Shown here: piece by piece, positions 52,012 through 59,851 of the stretch
How positions within the stretch are numbered: the first letter of the stretch is position 1
How the letters are laid out: every line of letters starts with the position of its first letter
Source: Sulfurirhabdus sp043759595
Lineage (GTDB): Bacteria > Pseudomonadota > Gammaproteobacteria > Burkholderiales > SMCO01
Length of the DNA: 59,851 nucleotides
Reading direction: 5' to 3'
NCBI GenBank assembly: GCA_043759595.1
Contig: JAYVLG010000124.1
Coordinates: forward strand, 1 to 59,851
The notes under the pieces: generated by a model
Databases searched by the model: none
What the model was told of the DNA's origin: nothing
The model's input: only the letters and a program-made list of their open reading frames with translations
Position numbers and translations under genes: made by a program

Positions 52012-52239
52012 TCATTGTTTTGCTGTCCACGTATCACCGGTCTTCTCATATTTTTTCTTCACCGCTGACCATGCCACCTTATGCGCCGTTTCTTCCTGAG
52101 AAGCATCTCCCCGGCGTTCTTCAGGACTCGCATACTCTTGCCATGCGTGATTAAACGCTTCCCGGTAAATATCCTGTGCATGAGCAGGAAGTACATGGGT
52201 TACATTTTCTGGTAAATCTTTATTGGTTTTATAGGGCAT
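52012..52239 (-). CDS. chaB: ChaB-family protein
   Basis: 75 residues with the ChaB domain pattern: MPYKTNKDLPENVTHVLPAHAQDIYREAFNHAWQEYAS, then HKVAWSAVKKKYEKTGDTW. AAGGAGTC precedes the ATG. ChaB is described in E. coli as a regulator of the ChaA cation transporter; ChaB domains occur elsewhere in stress-related genes. There is no chaA nearby, so the function here is open. Confidence 0.9.
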   Translation of the reverse strand: MPYKTNKDLPENVTHVLPAHAQDIYREAFNHAWQEYASPEERRGDASQEETAHKVAWSAVKKKYEKTGDTWTAKQ

Positions 52240-52286
52240 AGCAAGACTCCTTGAACGACCCGCATCAGTGACCGCTCCGCCTCTTA

Positions 52287-52434
52287 ATTGTGTTGAAAAA
52301 CTCTGCTGAGGTCTAAAAAATGGCTATTTCAAGGGTACTCTGACCATAGACAAGGTAAAGATAATCAAATATATAACATTTTTGCGAGGTCGATATTTTA
52401 TTTGGTGTCTCGCGATCGAGTTTTTCAACACAAT
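52287..52434. repeat. MITE-like element with 17-bp inverted ends
   Basis: A 148-bp segment bounded by a perfect 17-bp inverted repeat: ATTGTGTTGAAAAACTC (52287-52303) and its complement at 52418-52434. It has no coding content. The end sequence resembles those of some IS families (GTTGAAAAACTC), but the transposase is absent. It lies between chaB and the Crp/Fnr pseudogene; the remaining gap to 52647 holds no gene. Confidence 0.75.
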
Positions 52435-52647
52435 ATAGCGCTAAGAAGTCATCCACTTTGAACTTCCTGGTCGTCACTTTAGTGTTGAATTGCGAGCAAC
52501 ACTGGCCCACAATTTGAATGGAGCCCTGACCTATACTGCCATTCAAAAAGTTGCGACATCTCATTAGTTTCTAAATCCAAGGCCGGGTCATCTGAACATG
52601 CAAATTCATGGCTGAAGTGGCACAAACCTGCACGTAAAGCTACAACC

Positions 52648-53502
52648 TCACGACACCTGGCGCGATGGGACGAAATGGGCATTTGTGTTAAAGGGACGTG
52701 ATGCGATAGCACGCTTCTCACCCCACGGGGCGGCAAGGTAATCCTCATGCCAACGAGGCTCGACGGCTTGCGCAGCAGTCACATCGGGGAGCAGGCGATC
52801 GTATTCCGTTTTAACTACGTGGTAGCATTCACAGGCGCGTTTCTCCAATCCGGTCCGGTCAAGCACAGTGATGTGTCCACGGTGGTAACGAATAAACCCG
52901 GCTTGCTTCAGTTTACTGGCGGCCTCAGTGATTCCCTCGCGACGCACTCCCTGCTTACTGGCTATCAATTCCTGCGTCATGGTCAATTCATTCGAGGGCG
53001 ATCGGTCTAAAACTGATAGCAGCCAACGACACAACTGCTGCTCCAACGAATGATGTCGATTGCAGACTGCGGTCTGGGACATCTGTGTAATCAGTGCCTG
53101 AGCGTAGTGCAGCAACAAGTGTTGCATGGTGCCGGCACGGCGCCCCCCGGCACGATTGAATTCATCCTTCAGCAACTGCGACTTCATCCGATAGGCTTCG
53201 CCTGCGCACTGCACTACGGCTCGATTGGGCATGGTTTCGCCGCCCATGAAGAGGGCTACACCAATGATACCTTAGCTGCCAACCCCGGCAATTTCGGATG
53301 TTGCGCCATCCTCCATGACATAAAGCAGGGACACAATGGCAGTCGTAGGGAAATAGACGTATCGCAACTCGCCCCCGGACACGTAAAGCACATCGCCGAG
53401 CCGCATTTGGACCAGTTCAAGATGGGGAGACAGATGCTCGTATTCGGCCGCAGGTAATGCGGCGAGAAGGTGGTTTTGTCGTGGGGAATGCAAATCAGCC
53501 AT
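52648..53502 (-). pseudogene. Crp/Fnr-family regulator with an in-frame stop
   Basis: The start is ATG 53502 (MADLHSPRQNHLLAALP, GAGAGAGG upstream). The cNMP-binding domain runs in frame to TSEIAGVGS, meets TAA at 53272-53274, and continues in the same frame as GIIGVALFMGGETMPNRAVVQ..., where the family has GNEG. The rest includes the HTH_CRP domain (NELTMTQELIASKQGVRREGITEAASKLKQAGFIRYHRGHITVLD). All other parts are intact. It is a recent nonsense mutation, or a sequencing error; downstream translation from an internal Met is possible but would lack most of the sensor. Confidence 0.85.
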
Positions 53503-53965
53503 ATGAACCTCTCTCATCAGTGAAAAGGCGCAACCCTTATAAATAGTTAAAAAGAACCGCTTATCTAATTTCAATATAGGGTATTTTTGGAGTTATGTGC
53601 GGCACCGCACTTATAATTTATTTCAATTGGTTCCAGGCCACGCGATTTGTACAGGCGTGGGATGTACGAAACGAGATTTGTGAGCTTTCGCCCTTCGGCG
53701 AAATGCCTGTTCACCAAATTTGACATTTTTACAGGGAAAAGTCGTTCGATTCCCCAAAAAACGACGAAACATCGTAAGCGGCTGGCCGCTTACGATCCAT
53801 CCGCCATACATCAAGCAGCTTCATTAATGGGTGGCCAAAAATGGAACCCCCTGCATTTGTTGCTACTCCTGTGTATTTGGCATGTTGTGATGTAAGGGAG
53901 CAGCTAACGTTTTTACGAAGACTCCGGCGGCAAAGGTAAGGCCAAAAGAAATTAGGCAGGCATGC
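53503..53965. other. Left edge of the GC-rich efflux block
   Basis: No gene is supported. There are two hairpins: one in CTTTCGCCCTTCGGCGAAA near 53693, and a perfect 11-bp stem ATCGTAAGCGG CTGG (53771-53796). Base composition rises sharply at about 53960, where the permease gene ends. It may be scar of insertion. Confidence 0.45.
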
Positions 53966-55189
53966 CTATTCGTGGCGCAACGCTTCGATCGGGTCCATGC
54001 GCGCAGCGCGGCGCGCGGGGAAGTAACCGAACAGCACGCCGATGCCGGCCGAGAAAGCCAGCGACAGCAGGTTGATAAAGGGGTCGAACGCGTAGGGAAC
54101 GTCCATCAGGCTGGACAGACCCCAGGACGCCGCAGTGGCAATCACGATGCCGACCACGCCGCCCATCGCGGACAACACCACCGCCTCGATCAGGAACTGC
54201 AGCAACACTTCGCTTTCCAGCGCGCCGACGGCCAGGCGCAGGCCGATCTCGCGGGTGCGCTCGGTGACGCTAACCAGCATGATGTTCATGATGCCGATGC
54301 CGCCCACCAGCAGGCTCACCGCAGCCACGGCGCCGAGCAAAGTAGTCAGCACCTGGGTCGTGCTCGACAGCGTCTGGGCCAGTTGCTGCGTGTCGAAGAT
54401 ATTGAAGTTGTCGTCGTCGCCTTCGGCGAGTTTGCGGCGCTCGCGCAGCAGCTGCGTCAGGCTGGCCTTCAGTCGCGTACTGTCGCTGCCGTCGCGCATC
54501 GACACCAGCAGCGTGGCCACCTTGAGGCTGCCGGTGACGCGGCGCTGCAGCGTGCGCAGCGGCACCACCACCGTGTCGTCCTGGTCGCCCATGCCGCTCT
54601 GGCCCTTGGAGGCCAGGATGCCGATGACGGTGCACGAGAATTTGCGCACGCGCAGCTGTTCGCCGAGGCCGGTCTGGCCAGCGGTGCCGTCGAAGATTTC
54701 GCGCCGTACCGTTTCGCCGATGATGCACACGGCGGCACCGGCGCGCTGCTCGTCAGGTTCGAAGATGCGGCCGCTGGCGAGCTTCCAGTTGCCGGTGTCG
54801 AACCACGCGTTGCTGCTACCGATGACGCTGGTGGACCAGTTGCGGCCGTTGGCCACCACGGTGACGCTGGCGCGGCCTTCGGGCGCGACGGCCGCGACGC
54901 CGCCGATCTGCGCCGTGATGGCCTCGGCATCGCCTTCCTTGAATTGCGGCACGCCTGCGCCACCGCCGCTGCTGCCGCCCGGCCCCGAGCGCTGGCCTGG
55001 CCGCACCATCAGCAAGTTGGTGCCGAGGCCGGAAATCTGCGCCTTGATCGACTGGGTGGCGCCGTTACCGAGCGTGACCATCGTGATCACCGCGCTGACG
55101 CCGATGACGATGCCCAGAATGGTGAGAAACGAGCGCAGCAGGTTGCGGCGGATCGAGCGCAACGCCAGCATGAAGACGCTGTACAGCAT
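53966..55189 (-). CDS. MacB-type ABC transporter permease (FtsX fold)
   Basis: 407 residues. The N-terminal helix (RSFLTILGIVIGVSAVITMVTLG) is followed by a large periplasmic MacB_PCD domain and three C-terminal helices (LLGAVAAVSLLVGGIGIMNIMLVSVTERTREIGLRLAVGA; LIEAVVLSAMGGVVGIVIA; GVLFGYFPARRAARMDPIEALRHE). It is the permease of a MacAB-like tripartite exporter, unusual only in that the ATPase is a separate gene. It overlaps the ATPase gene by one base (TGATG). Very GC-rich codon use. Confidence 0.93.
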   Translation of the reverse strand: MLYSVFMLALRSIRRNLLRSFLTILGIVIGVSAVITMVTLGNGATQSIKAQISGLGTNLLMVRPGQRSGPGGSSGGGAGVPQFKEGDAEAITAQIGGVAAVAPEGRASVTVVANGRNWSTSVIGSSNAWFDTGNWKLASGRIFEPDEQRAGAAVCIIGETVRREIFDGTAGQTGLGEQLRVRKFSCTVIGILASKGQSGMGDQDDTVVVPLRTLQRRVTGSLKVATLLVSMRDGSDSTRLKASLTQLLRERRKLAEGDDDNFNIFDTQQLAQTLSSTTQVLTTLLGAVAAVSLLVGGIGIMNIMLVSVTERTREIGLRLAVGALESEVLLQFLIEAVVLSAMGGVVGIVIATAASWGLSSLMDVPYAFDPFINLLSLAFSAGIGVLFGYFPARRAARMDPIEALRHE

Positions 55190-55926
55190 CAGCTCTTCTC
55201 CGCCGGCAGCACGCCAGGTGCCGCAGTGGTCGGGTGCGGGTTCGCCACGTCGTCGGCGATACGGCCGTCGATGAAATGCACCATGCGTCGCGCGTACGCC
55301 GCCATGTCGGCCTCGTGCGTGACCATCAGCACGGTGATGCCATGGTCTTGATTGAGCGCCATCAGCAGGCCCATGATCTCGTGGCTACGTTGCGTGTCCA
55401 GGTTGCCGGTGGGCTCGTCGGCGAGCACCACGGCCGGTTCGGTAACGATGGCTCGCGCGATCGCCACGCGCTGCTGCTGGCCGCCCGAGAGTTCGGCCGG
55501 CGTGTGGTGTTCCCAGCCGCCCAGGCCCACGGCCTGCAACGCCTTGGCGGCCGCCGCGCGGCGCACGCTGGCGCTGTCGCCGCGATACAGCAGCGGCAGT
55601 TCCACGTTCTCCTGCGCCGAGGTGCGCGCCAGCAGGTTGAAGCCCTGGAACACGAAGCCCAGGTAGCGGCGCCGCAGCCGTGCACGCTGGTCGCGCGACA
55701 GCGATTCGACGTGCGCGCCCTTGAACAGGTATTGCCCGGCGGTGGGTGTGTCCAGGCAACCGAGGATGTTCATCGCGGTGGACTTGCCGGAGCCGCTGGG
55801 CCCCATGATGGCGACGAACTCGCCGGCGTGGATGTCGAGGTCGATGCCCTTGAGCGCCATCAGTTCGGCCACGCCGCTGCCGTAGCGCTTGGTGACGCCG
55901 CGCAGCTGGATGAGCAACTCGCTCAT
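55189..55926 (-). CDS. MacB-type ABC transporter ATPase
   Basis: 245 residues from the ATG at 55926, which overlaps the adaptor stop. Walker A is GPSGSGKST (42-50), the signature is LSGGQQQRVAIARA, Walker B VVLADEPTGNLD, and the switch His is in VTHEAD. It belongs to the LolD/MacB ATPase subgroup. It energises the permease at the inner membrane. A longer open frame upstream is an effect of high GC. Confidence 0.94.
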   Translation of the reverse strand: MSELLIQLRGVTKRYGSGVAELMALKGIDLDIHAGEFVAIMGPSGSGKSTAMNILGCLDTPTAGQYLFKGAHVESLSRDQRARLRRRYLGFVFQGFNLLARTSAQENVELPLLYRGDSASVRRAAAAKALQAVGLGGWEHHTPAELSGGQQQRVAIARAIVTEPAVVLADEPTGNLDTQRSHEIMGLLMALNQDHGITVLMVTHEADMAAYARRMVHFIDGRIADDVANPHPTTAAPGVLPAEKS

Positions 55927-57254
55927 TTCGCAGCCGCGGTCTTTTGATCGGTGATGACCTGCATCCCTGCCTGCAGGTCGCCGCCAGTGATCTCGGTCAT
56001 GCGGCCGTCGCTGATGCCGGGCGTTACAGCCACGGACACCGCCTGGCCAGTGCGCAGCACCCACACTTGCTTGGCCGCTGCTGTACTGGCACCGGCGGCG
56101 GCCGACTTGCGGGTGGTGTTGCTCGGCATGCGCGGCAGCAGGCTGATGCCCATACCCTTTTTGTCTGATTTGCCGGTTGCCGCCGCGGTGGGCGTGAAGC
56201 GCAGCGCGGTGTTGGGCACCAGCAGCACGTCGCGGCGCTGCATCGCGGTGATGGTAGCTGTGGCCGTCATGCCTGGGCGCAGGCTCAGATCGGCGTTGTC
56301 CACGTCGAGGTAGGTCAGGTAGGTGACAACGTTGTCGGTGATGGTCGAGCCGAAGCCGACGCGCGTGATGCGCGCGGGAAACTGGCGGGTGGGATAGGCG
56401 CTGACGGTGAAGGTGGCGTCCTGCCCCACCTTGACCGCGCCCACGTCGGCCTCATCCACATATACCCACAGACGGAGCTTGCTCAGGTCGTCGGCCACGG
56501 TGAACAGCGTAACCGCCTGCAGCGAAGCTGCGACTGCGTTGCCGGGGTCGACGCTGCGCGTGAGCACCACGCCGTCAACCGGTGCGACGATCGAGGCCTT
56601 GGACAGGTTGATCTGGTCGGTGGACAGCGCCGCCTGCGCGTCGCGCACCCCGGCGCGGGCGCTGGCGTCGTCGGCCAGGGCGCGGTCGAGCGTGGCGCGG
56701 CCGGCGTCGAGCTCGGCCTTCGACGGCACCTTGCCGCCCGACAGGCGCGCCACCTCTTCGAGCCGGCCCAGGCTGGCGCGCGCCTCCTTGATCGTGGCGC
56801 CGGTCTGGGCGACCTTGGCCTGTGCCTGCGCCTGCGCGGCCTGCGAGCGCAGGATCTGGTCGTGCAGCTTGGCGGTGTCGAGCTCGACCAGCACCTGACC
56901 CTTCTTGATGCGGTCATTGACGTCGACATTGACCTTGCGCACGGTGCCCGAGAGTTCGCTGCCGATGCTGATCGAGCGGGTCGGTTGCAGCGTGCCGTTG
57001 GCGATGACGGTCAGCGTCAGGTTGCCCCGCGCCACGGTCTGCGTGGTATAGATCGGTGCTGCATTGGCGGTCCGGCCAGCCTGCCAGTACCACAGGCCGA
57101 CGGCGACCAGCGCCATCAGCAGTACGCCGGCCCACAGCACGGGGCGGCGGTACCAGGCGTGCGACGTAGGCTCGTCGAGCAAAGTGGCGAGGTCGGTTTC
57201 GCTGCCGGGGCCGGGTGGCGGCGCAGCTGTTGCGGAAGGGGTTGGGGTGCTCAT
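55923..57254 (-). CDS. Periplasmic adaptor (MacA/HlyD family)
   Basis: 443 residues: a Pro-rich cytoplasmic tail, a membrane helix at about 39-56 (VLWAGVLLMALVAVGLWYW), then the lipoyl half-motif (GTLQPTRSISIGSELSGTVRKVNVDVNDRIKKGQVLVELD), an alpha-hairpin (about 130-210, Ala/Gln-rich), the second lipoyl half (SIVAPVDGVVLTRSVDPGNAV) and beta-barrel and membrane-proximal domains. It joins ABC pump and outer-membrane factor. An insert near 355-395 (SDKKGMGISLL...SAAAGASTAAAK) is low in complexity. Its stop overlaps the ATPase start. Confidence 0.93.
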   Translation of the reverse strand: MSTPTPSATAAPPPGPGSETDLATLLDEPTSHAWYRRPVLWAGVLLMALVAVGLWYWQAGRTANAAPIYTTQTVARGNLTLTVIANGTLQPTRSISIGSELSGTVRKVNVDVNDRIKKGQVLVELDTAKLHDQILRSQAAQAQAQAKVAQTGATIKEARASLGRLEEVARLSGGKVPSKAELDAGRATLDRALADDASARAGVRDAQAALSTDQINLSKASIVAPVDGVVLTRSVDPGNAVAASLQAVTLFTVADDLSKLRLWVYVDEADVGAVKVGQDATFTVSAYPTRQFPARITRVGFGSTITDNVVTYLTYLDVDNADLSLRPGMTATATITAMQRRDVLLVPNTALRFTPTAAATGKSDKKGMGISLLPRMPSNTTRKSAAAGASTAAAKQVWVLRTGQAVSVAVTPGISDGRMTEITGGDLQAGMQVITDQKTAAAK

Positions 57255-58762
57255 TTCGGGTAAGTCCGGGTTGTGTTTTCGGTAAAGGTGACCGTTGCAT
57301 TATTGCCGTCGGGGCGCCAGCCTCCTCCCAGAGCCTTGTACAGGCGCACATGGTCGGCACTGACATCGGCGCGGACGCTGGCCACACTGTCCTGCGTGTT
57401 GAGCTGGGTGCGCTGGGTTTCAAGCACCACCTGGAAGTCCACCAGCCCGCTGCTGTAGCGCTGGCGCGCCATCAGTGCAGCGTTGCCGGCCGCCTCGGCG
57501 GCGTTCTGCAGGCGCAGCAGTCGCTCGCGGTCGCCACGCAGCGCAACCAGAGCGTCCTCCACGTCCTTCAATGCCGTCAGTATCGTGGCCTGGTATGCCA
57601 CGCTTGCCTGCTCCAACGCGGCCTGCTGGGCGCGCACCCGCGCGCGCAAGGCACCGCCATCAAACACCGGCAGCGACACGCTGGCCAGCAGCGCGCTGAC
57701 AACCGACGCGCCGTTGGTCAGCGAGCCCAGCGTCAATGCGCTCAGACCCAGCGAACCACCGAGTTTGAAGTTCGGCATGCGCGCCGCATCGGCTTGCGCC
57801 ACGCGGCCCAGCGCGGCCGTCACCTGGTGTTCTGAGGCGCGCACGTCGGGGCGCTGGCGCAACGTCTCGGCGGGGAAGCTCAGCACCAGGTCGTCGGCCG
57901 CCTGCGGCACCGGGCTGGCAGCGGCCAGCACGCTCGACAAGGCTGCCGGTGGCTCGCCGGTCAGCACCGCAAGCGTATGACGCGTCTGCTCAATCGTTGT
58001 CTGCAACACCGGCAACTGGGCGCGCGTCTGTTCTGTTGCAGCACGCGCCTGCTCGGCTTCCAGCGACGTGACCAGGCCCGCCTGCAGGCGCCACTGCGTG
58101 ATCTGTAGCGTTTCTTGCTGGCTGGACAGGTTGTCTTCGGCAATCATCAGCCGCGCCTGGGCGGCGCGCAGGATAATGTAGTTCAGCGCGACCTCGGCGG
58201 CGATCGACACCTGCACATTGCCCAGACTCGCGGCACTGGCTTGGGCCGTTGCCTCGCTGGCTGCCAGCGCACGCCGGTTGGCGCCGAAGATGTCGAGCTC
58301 CCAGCTCGCGTCCAGCCCGGCCTTGAAGGTGTTGACGGCGCTGTTGTCACCGGATTTGCTACGCTGTGCCGATGCCGAACTGCCAACCCCCGGCAACAGC
58401 GTGGCGGCAGACACATCACGTAACGCACGGGCCTGGCGCAGCGCGGCCTCCGCGCTCTTCACGTCGGTATTGGCCTGCAAGGCCTGGGCCACAAGACGGG
58501 CGAGTAACGGGTCGTCGAAACGCAACCACCACTGCGCCAGCGAGGAAGCATCAGTCATCTCTGAGATATCAGTGGCAGACCAGTTGGCTGGTACATCGAC
58601 CGCGACTGGTGCGGCACGCTGTGGCGCTACCGAGGCGCAACCGGATAGGGCCAGCATCAAGCAAGCCGCGACCGTCGTGAGACGCATTCCGCACGTAGCG
58701 GCTGTCGAGTGGTGGTCAGGATGGGGAGGCGAGTCATGGTGCAGGCAGGGTTCTGACATCAT
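57251..58762 (-). CDS. NodT-type outer-membrane factor lipoprotein
   Basis: About 500 residues. Lipoprotein signal LTTVAACLMLALSGC with the lipidated Cys (then ASVAPQ). Two OEP (TolC-like) repeats follow: ALLARLVAQALQANTDVKSAEAALRQARAL-type and FPAETLRQRPDVRASEHQVTAALGRVAQADAARMPNF. It is the outer-membrane exit channel of the tripartite pump and overlaps the adaptor gene by four bases. The annotated ATG at 58762 would add 25 residues before the signal; ATG 58687 gives a normal signal and may be the true start. The region upstream of 58762 belongs to a different, truncated gene. Confidence 0.92.
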   Translation of the reverse strand: MMSEPCLHHDSPPHPDHHSTAATCGMRLTTVAACLMLALSGCASVAPQRAAPVAVDVPANWSATDISEMTDASSLAQWWLRFDDPLLARLVAQALQANTDVKSAEAALRQARALRDVSAATLLPGVGSSASAQRSKSGDNSAVNTFKAGLDASWELDIFGANRRALAASEATAQASAASLGNVQVSIAAEVALNYIILRAAQARLMIAEDNLSSQQETLQITQWRLQAGLVTSLEAEQARAATEQTRAQLPVLQTTIEQTRHTLAVLTGEPPAALSSVLAAASPVPQAADDLVLSFPAETLRQRPDVRASEHQVTAALGRVAQADAARMPNFKLGGSLGLSALTLGSLTNGASVVSALLASVSLPVFDGGALRARVRAQQAALEQASVAYQATILTALKDVEDALVALRGDRERLLRLQNAAEAAGNAALMARQRYSSGLVDFQVVLETQRTQLNTQDSVASVRADVSADHVRLYKALGGGWRPDGNNATVTFTENTTRTYPK

Positions 58763-59046
58763 GGATTCGCGGGCCTCGCGCAGTTTCGTTTCGCTTGGGT
58801 GGTGGCGAGATCGGTATTGGCGGTCAGCGCGTCGGCTATCAGGCTGTCCAGCACCGGGTTACCAAACTGCTGACACCATTGGGTAAGCGCCACCGCATCG
58901 CGTGCGCCTTTGTCGTGAATGCTATGCCATTGGGTGGGCTCCGACGTTTGAGGCTGCTGGTAATCCAGTCCCACGGAGGCGCAGCCGGACAGGACGGCAT
59001 CCCTCGCGGTGAACAGGAATCGTTTTGACGATTCAATTGTAAGCAT
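58759..59046 (-). pseudogene. Truncated N-terminus of a resident outer-membrane factor
   Basis: It codes for a lipoprotein start (LSGCASVGLDYQQPQ) and the first OEP segment (WCQQFGNPVLDSLIADALTANTDLATTQAK). A 5-base tandem duplication CGAAA-CGAAA then shifts the frame (KRNCARPANP and stop), while the +2 frame continues with the expected LREARES and runs into the GC-rich gene at 58762. Only about 90 residues of a roughly 480-residue family remain. It is a leftover of the original MarR-controlled efflux gene, cut by the GC-rich block. Confidence 0.75.
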
Positions 59047-59089
59047 CTCAAACCTGAATATTTTTTTGAGTATTTTTATATATTATGAT

Positions 59090-59121
59090 CTAATTATTTA
59101 TCTGTAAAGATAAATAATTAG
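59090..59121. promoter_or_regulatory. Probable MarR operator
   Basis: A perfect 13-bp inverted repeat CTAATTATTTATC / GATAAATAATTAG is separated by TGTAAA. It lies between the divergent marR gene and the outer-membrane factor remnant, 33 bases before the chosen marR start. MarR proteins bind such AT-rich palindromes and often repress both sides. Confidence 0.7.
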
Positions 59122-59153
59122 AATTGACCGATGATGCCAAGGAGGCACCTCGT

Positions 59154-59639
59154 TTGACCGATACTCATTTTGTCATTCTCGACAGGCACAGAACAAATTG
59201 GCCAGAATCTTTTGATGAACTCTGGATGCCTTATGCCTTCGCACTGCACCGCACCCATGAGTCGGACCGGCAACACGCGGACGCGGTCATGGCAAGACAT
59301 GGCCTAACGCCCGCCGAGTTTGATGTGCTGGCCACGCTTCGCCGGTCGCCGCCCCTTGGGGAACTGACCCCATCTGAAATTCAGCACGCCATGCTCATTA
59401 CATCGGGAGGGTTGACCAAAGTGTTGCAGCAACTTGAAACTCGAGGACTGATTACCCGCACCATTTCGGAGTCCGACCGCCGCAGCAAGCCGGTTCACCT
59501 TTCACCAGTGGCGGTCAAATTGATCGAAAAGGCGATGTCTGAATTGAAGGCCGTGATGAGCACCGCGATCAAGGAGAAATTGTCTGAAAAGGAAATAAAG
59601 GATTTGGTCAGACTGCTTAATAAAGCGCGGCTTGCGTGA
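59154..59639 (+). CDS. MarR-family transcriptional regulator
   Basis: 162 residues from the TTG at 59154, which has a perfect AAGGAGG site 8 bases before it; the upstream TTG at 59124 has none. The winged helix is GLTPAEFDVLATLRRSPPLGELTPSEIQHAMLITSGGLTKVLQQLETRGLITRTISESDRRSKPVHLSPVAVKLIE, with the conserved wing Asp-Arg-Arg. It is expected to repress the divergent efflux gene, now truncated, and itself through the palindrome at 59090-59121. Whether it still controls the GC-rich pump operon is an open question. Confidence 0.92.
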   Translation: MTDTHFVILDRHRTNWPESFDELWMPYAFALHRTHESDRQHADAVMARHGLTPAEFDVLATLRRSPPLGELTPSEIQHAMLITSGGLTKVLQQLETRGLITRTISESDRRSKPVHLSPVAVKLIEKAMSELKAVMSTAIKEKLSEKEIKDLVRLLNKARLA

Positions 59640-59752
59640 AGCATTAATGAGTGTCTGCTTAGTTATTCCCTCCCGAAACCCGTAATGCCAAATAGCAGAC
59701 GTTCGCGCGGACTGATGGTCCTCGCAAGACCGTCGGCTTAGGCCGAAGAAGC

Positions 59753-59851
59753 GTAAGCAACCAGCCGCCCCACTCCAACAGGAGCAGGATTTATGTTAAT
59801 ACCACTTTCAGTGGCAGCAACTCATCAATACGGTTATTGGGCCAGGCAGGC
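59753..59851 (-). mobile_element. IS66-family element end with transposase C-terminus (partial)
   Basis: From 59753 the sequence starts GTAAGCAACCAGCCGCCCC, which resembles the IS66 terminal repeat (GTAAGC...GCCGCCC). On the minus strand, the last 60 bases encode PAWPNNRIDELLPLKVVLT and stop at 59791, the typical end of an IS66 TnpC transposase. The element continues beyond the window. The 110 bases between marR and the element contain no gene. Confidence 0.65.

Noticed and set aside
53972..55351. 459-residue plus-strand open frame and other long frames in 53.9-58.7 kb
   Set aside because: They are antisense shadows caused by high GC; the minus-strand frames encode complete, well-known efflux proteins.

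Overview
The window looks like a chromosomal segment of a betaproteobacterium, most likely of the Nitrosomonadales type. The basis is gene order (dapF, DUF484, xerC; hslV-hslU; metK, SAH riboswitch, ahcY, metF), a RegB/RegA redox two-component pair, and three secreted proteins with PEP-CTERM/VPLPA tails. No tRNA, rRNA or CRISPR array was recognised.

Layout. 1-11.0 kb holds a two-component pair, a spondin-domain protein, an MtfA-type peptidase and three large exported proteins, with repeats and an IS1595 remnant between them. 11.3-14.9 kb is an HvfABCX/bufferin-type locus: DoxX-like HvfX, an ECF sigma factor, a zinc-finger anti-sigma, the Cys-rich precursor HvfA, the DUF692 iron oxidase HvfB and the DUF2063 partner HvfC. 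After an EAL phosphodiesterase gene, 17.6-19.9 kb is a short run of integron-type gene cassettes with recognisable attC sites but no integrase. 20-26 kb has an outer-membrane protein, regBA, hslVU and a psiE-like gene broken by half of a dispersed palindromic element. 26.3-32.1 kb carries a STAS protein, a metal ABC uptake locus without an ATPase gene, and an HPF/cold-shock fusion.

32.5-41.7 kb is housekeeping: xerC, DUF484, dapF, two LpxL-type acyltransferases, and the methyl cycle metK, SAH riboswitch, ahcY and metF, with an extra structured RNA candidate before metF. 43-49.1 kb is a proteobacterial dedicated sortase system: kinase PdsS and regulator PdsR are divergent from a VIT/vWA sortase substrate and its class GN sortase. 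An undescribed 68-residue Cys-containing ORF with a strong ribosome binding site leads the sortase operon. VPLPA-CTERM genes lie on both sides of this locus.

49-53.5 kb is accessory and partly decayed: an FG-GAP-like secreted protein with a downstream degenerate partial copy, an EF-hand lipoprotein, ChaB, and a Crp/Fnr regulator killed by an in-frame stop. 53.9-58.76 kb is a visibly GC-rich four-gene tripartite efflux operon (adaptor, ATPase, permease, outer-membrane factor). It abuts the truncated start of a resident outer-membrane factor gene, which is divergent from a marR gene across a perfect palindrome. The window ends inside an IS66-type element.

The most interesting items are the HvfA/bufferin locus, the integrase-less cassette cluster, the sortase locus with its new small ORF, the structured ahcY-metF intergenic RNA, and a family of about 240-bp MITE-like elements present as full and half copies.
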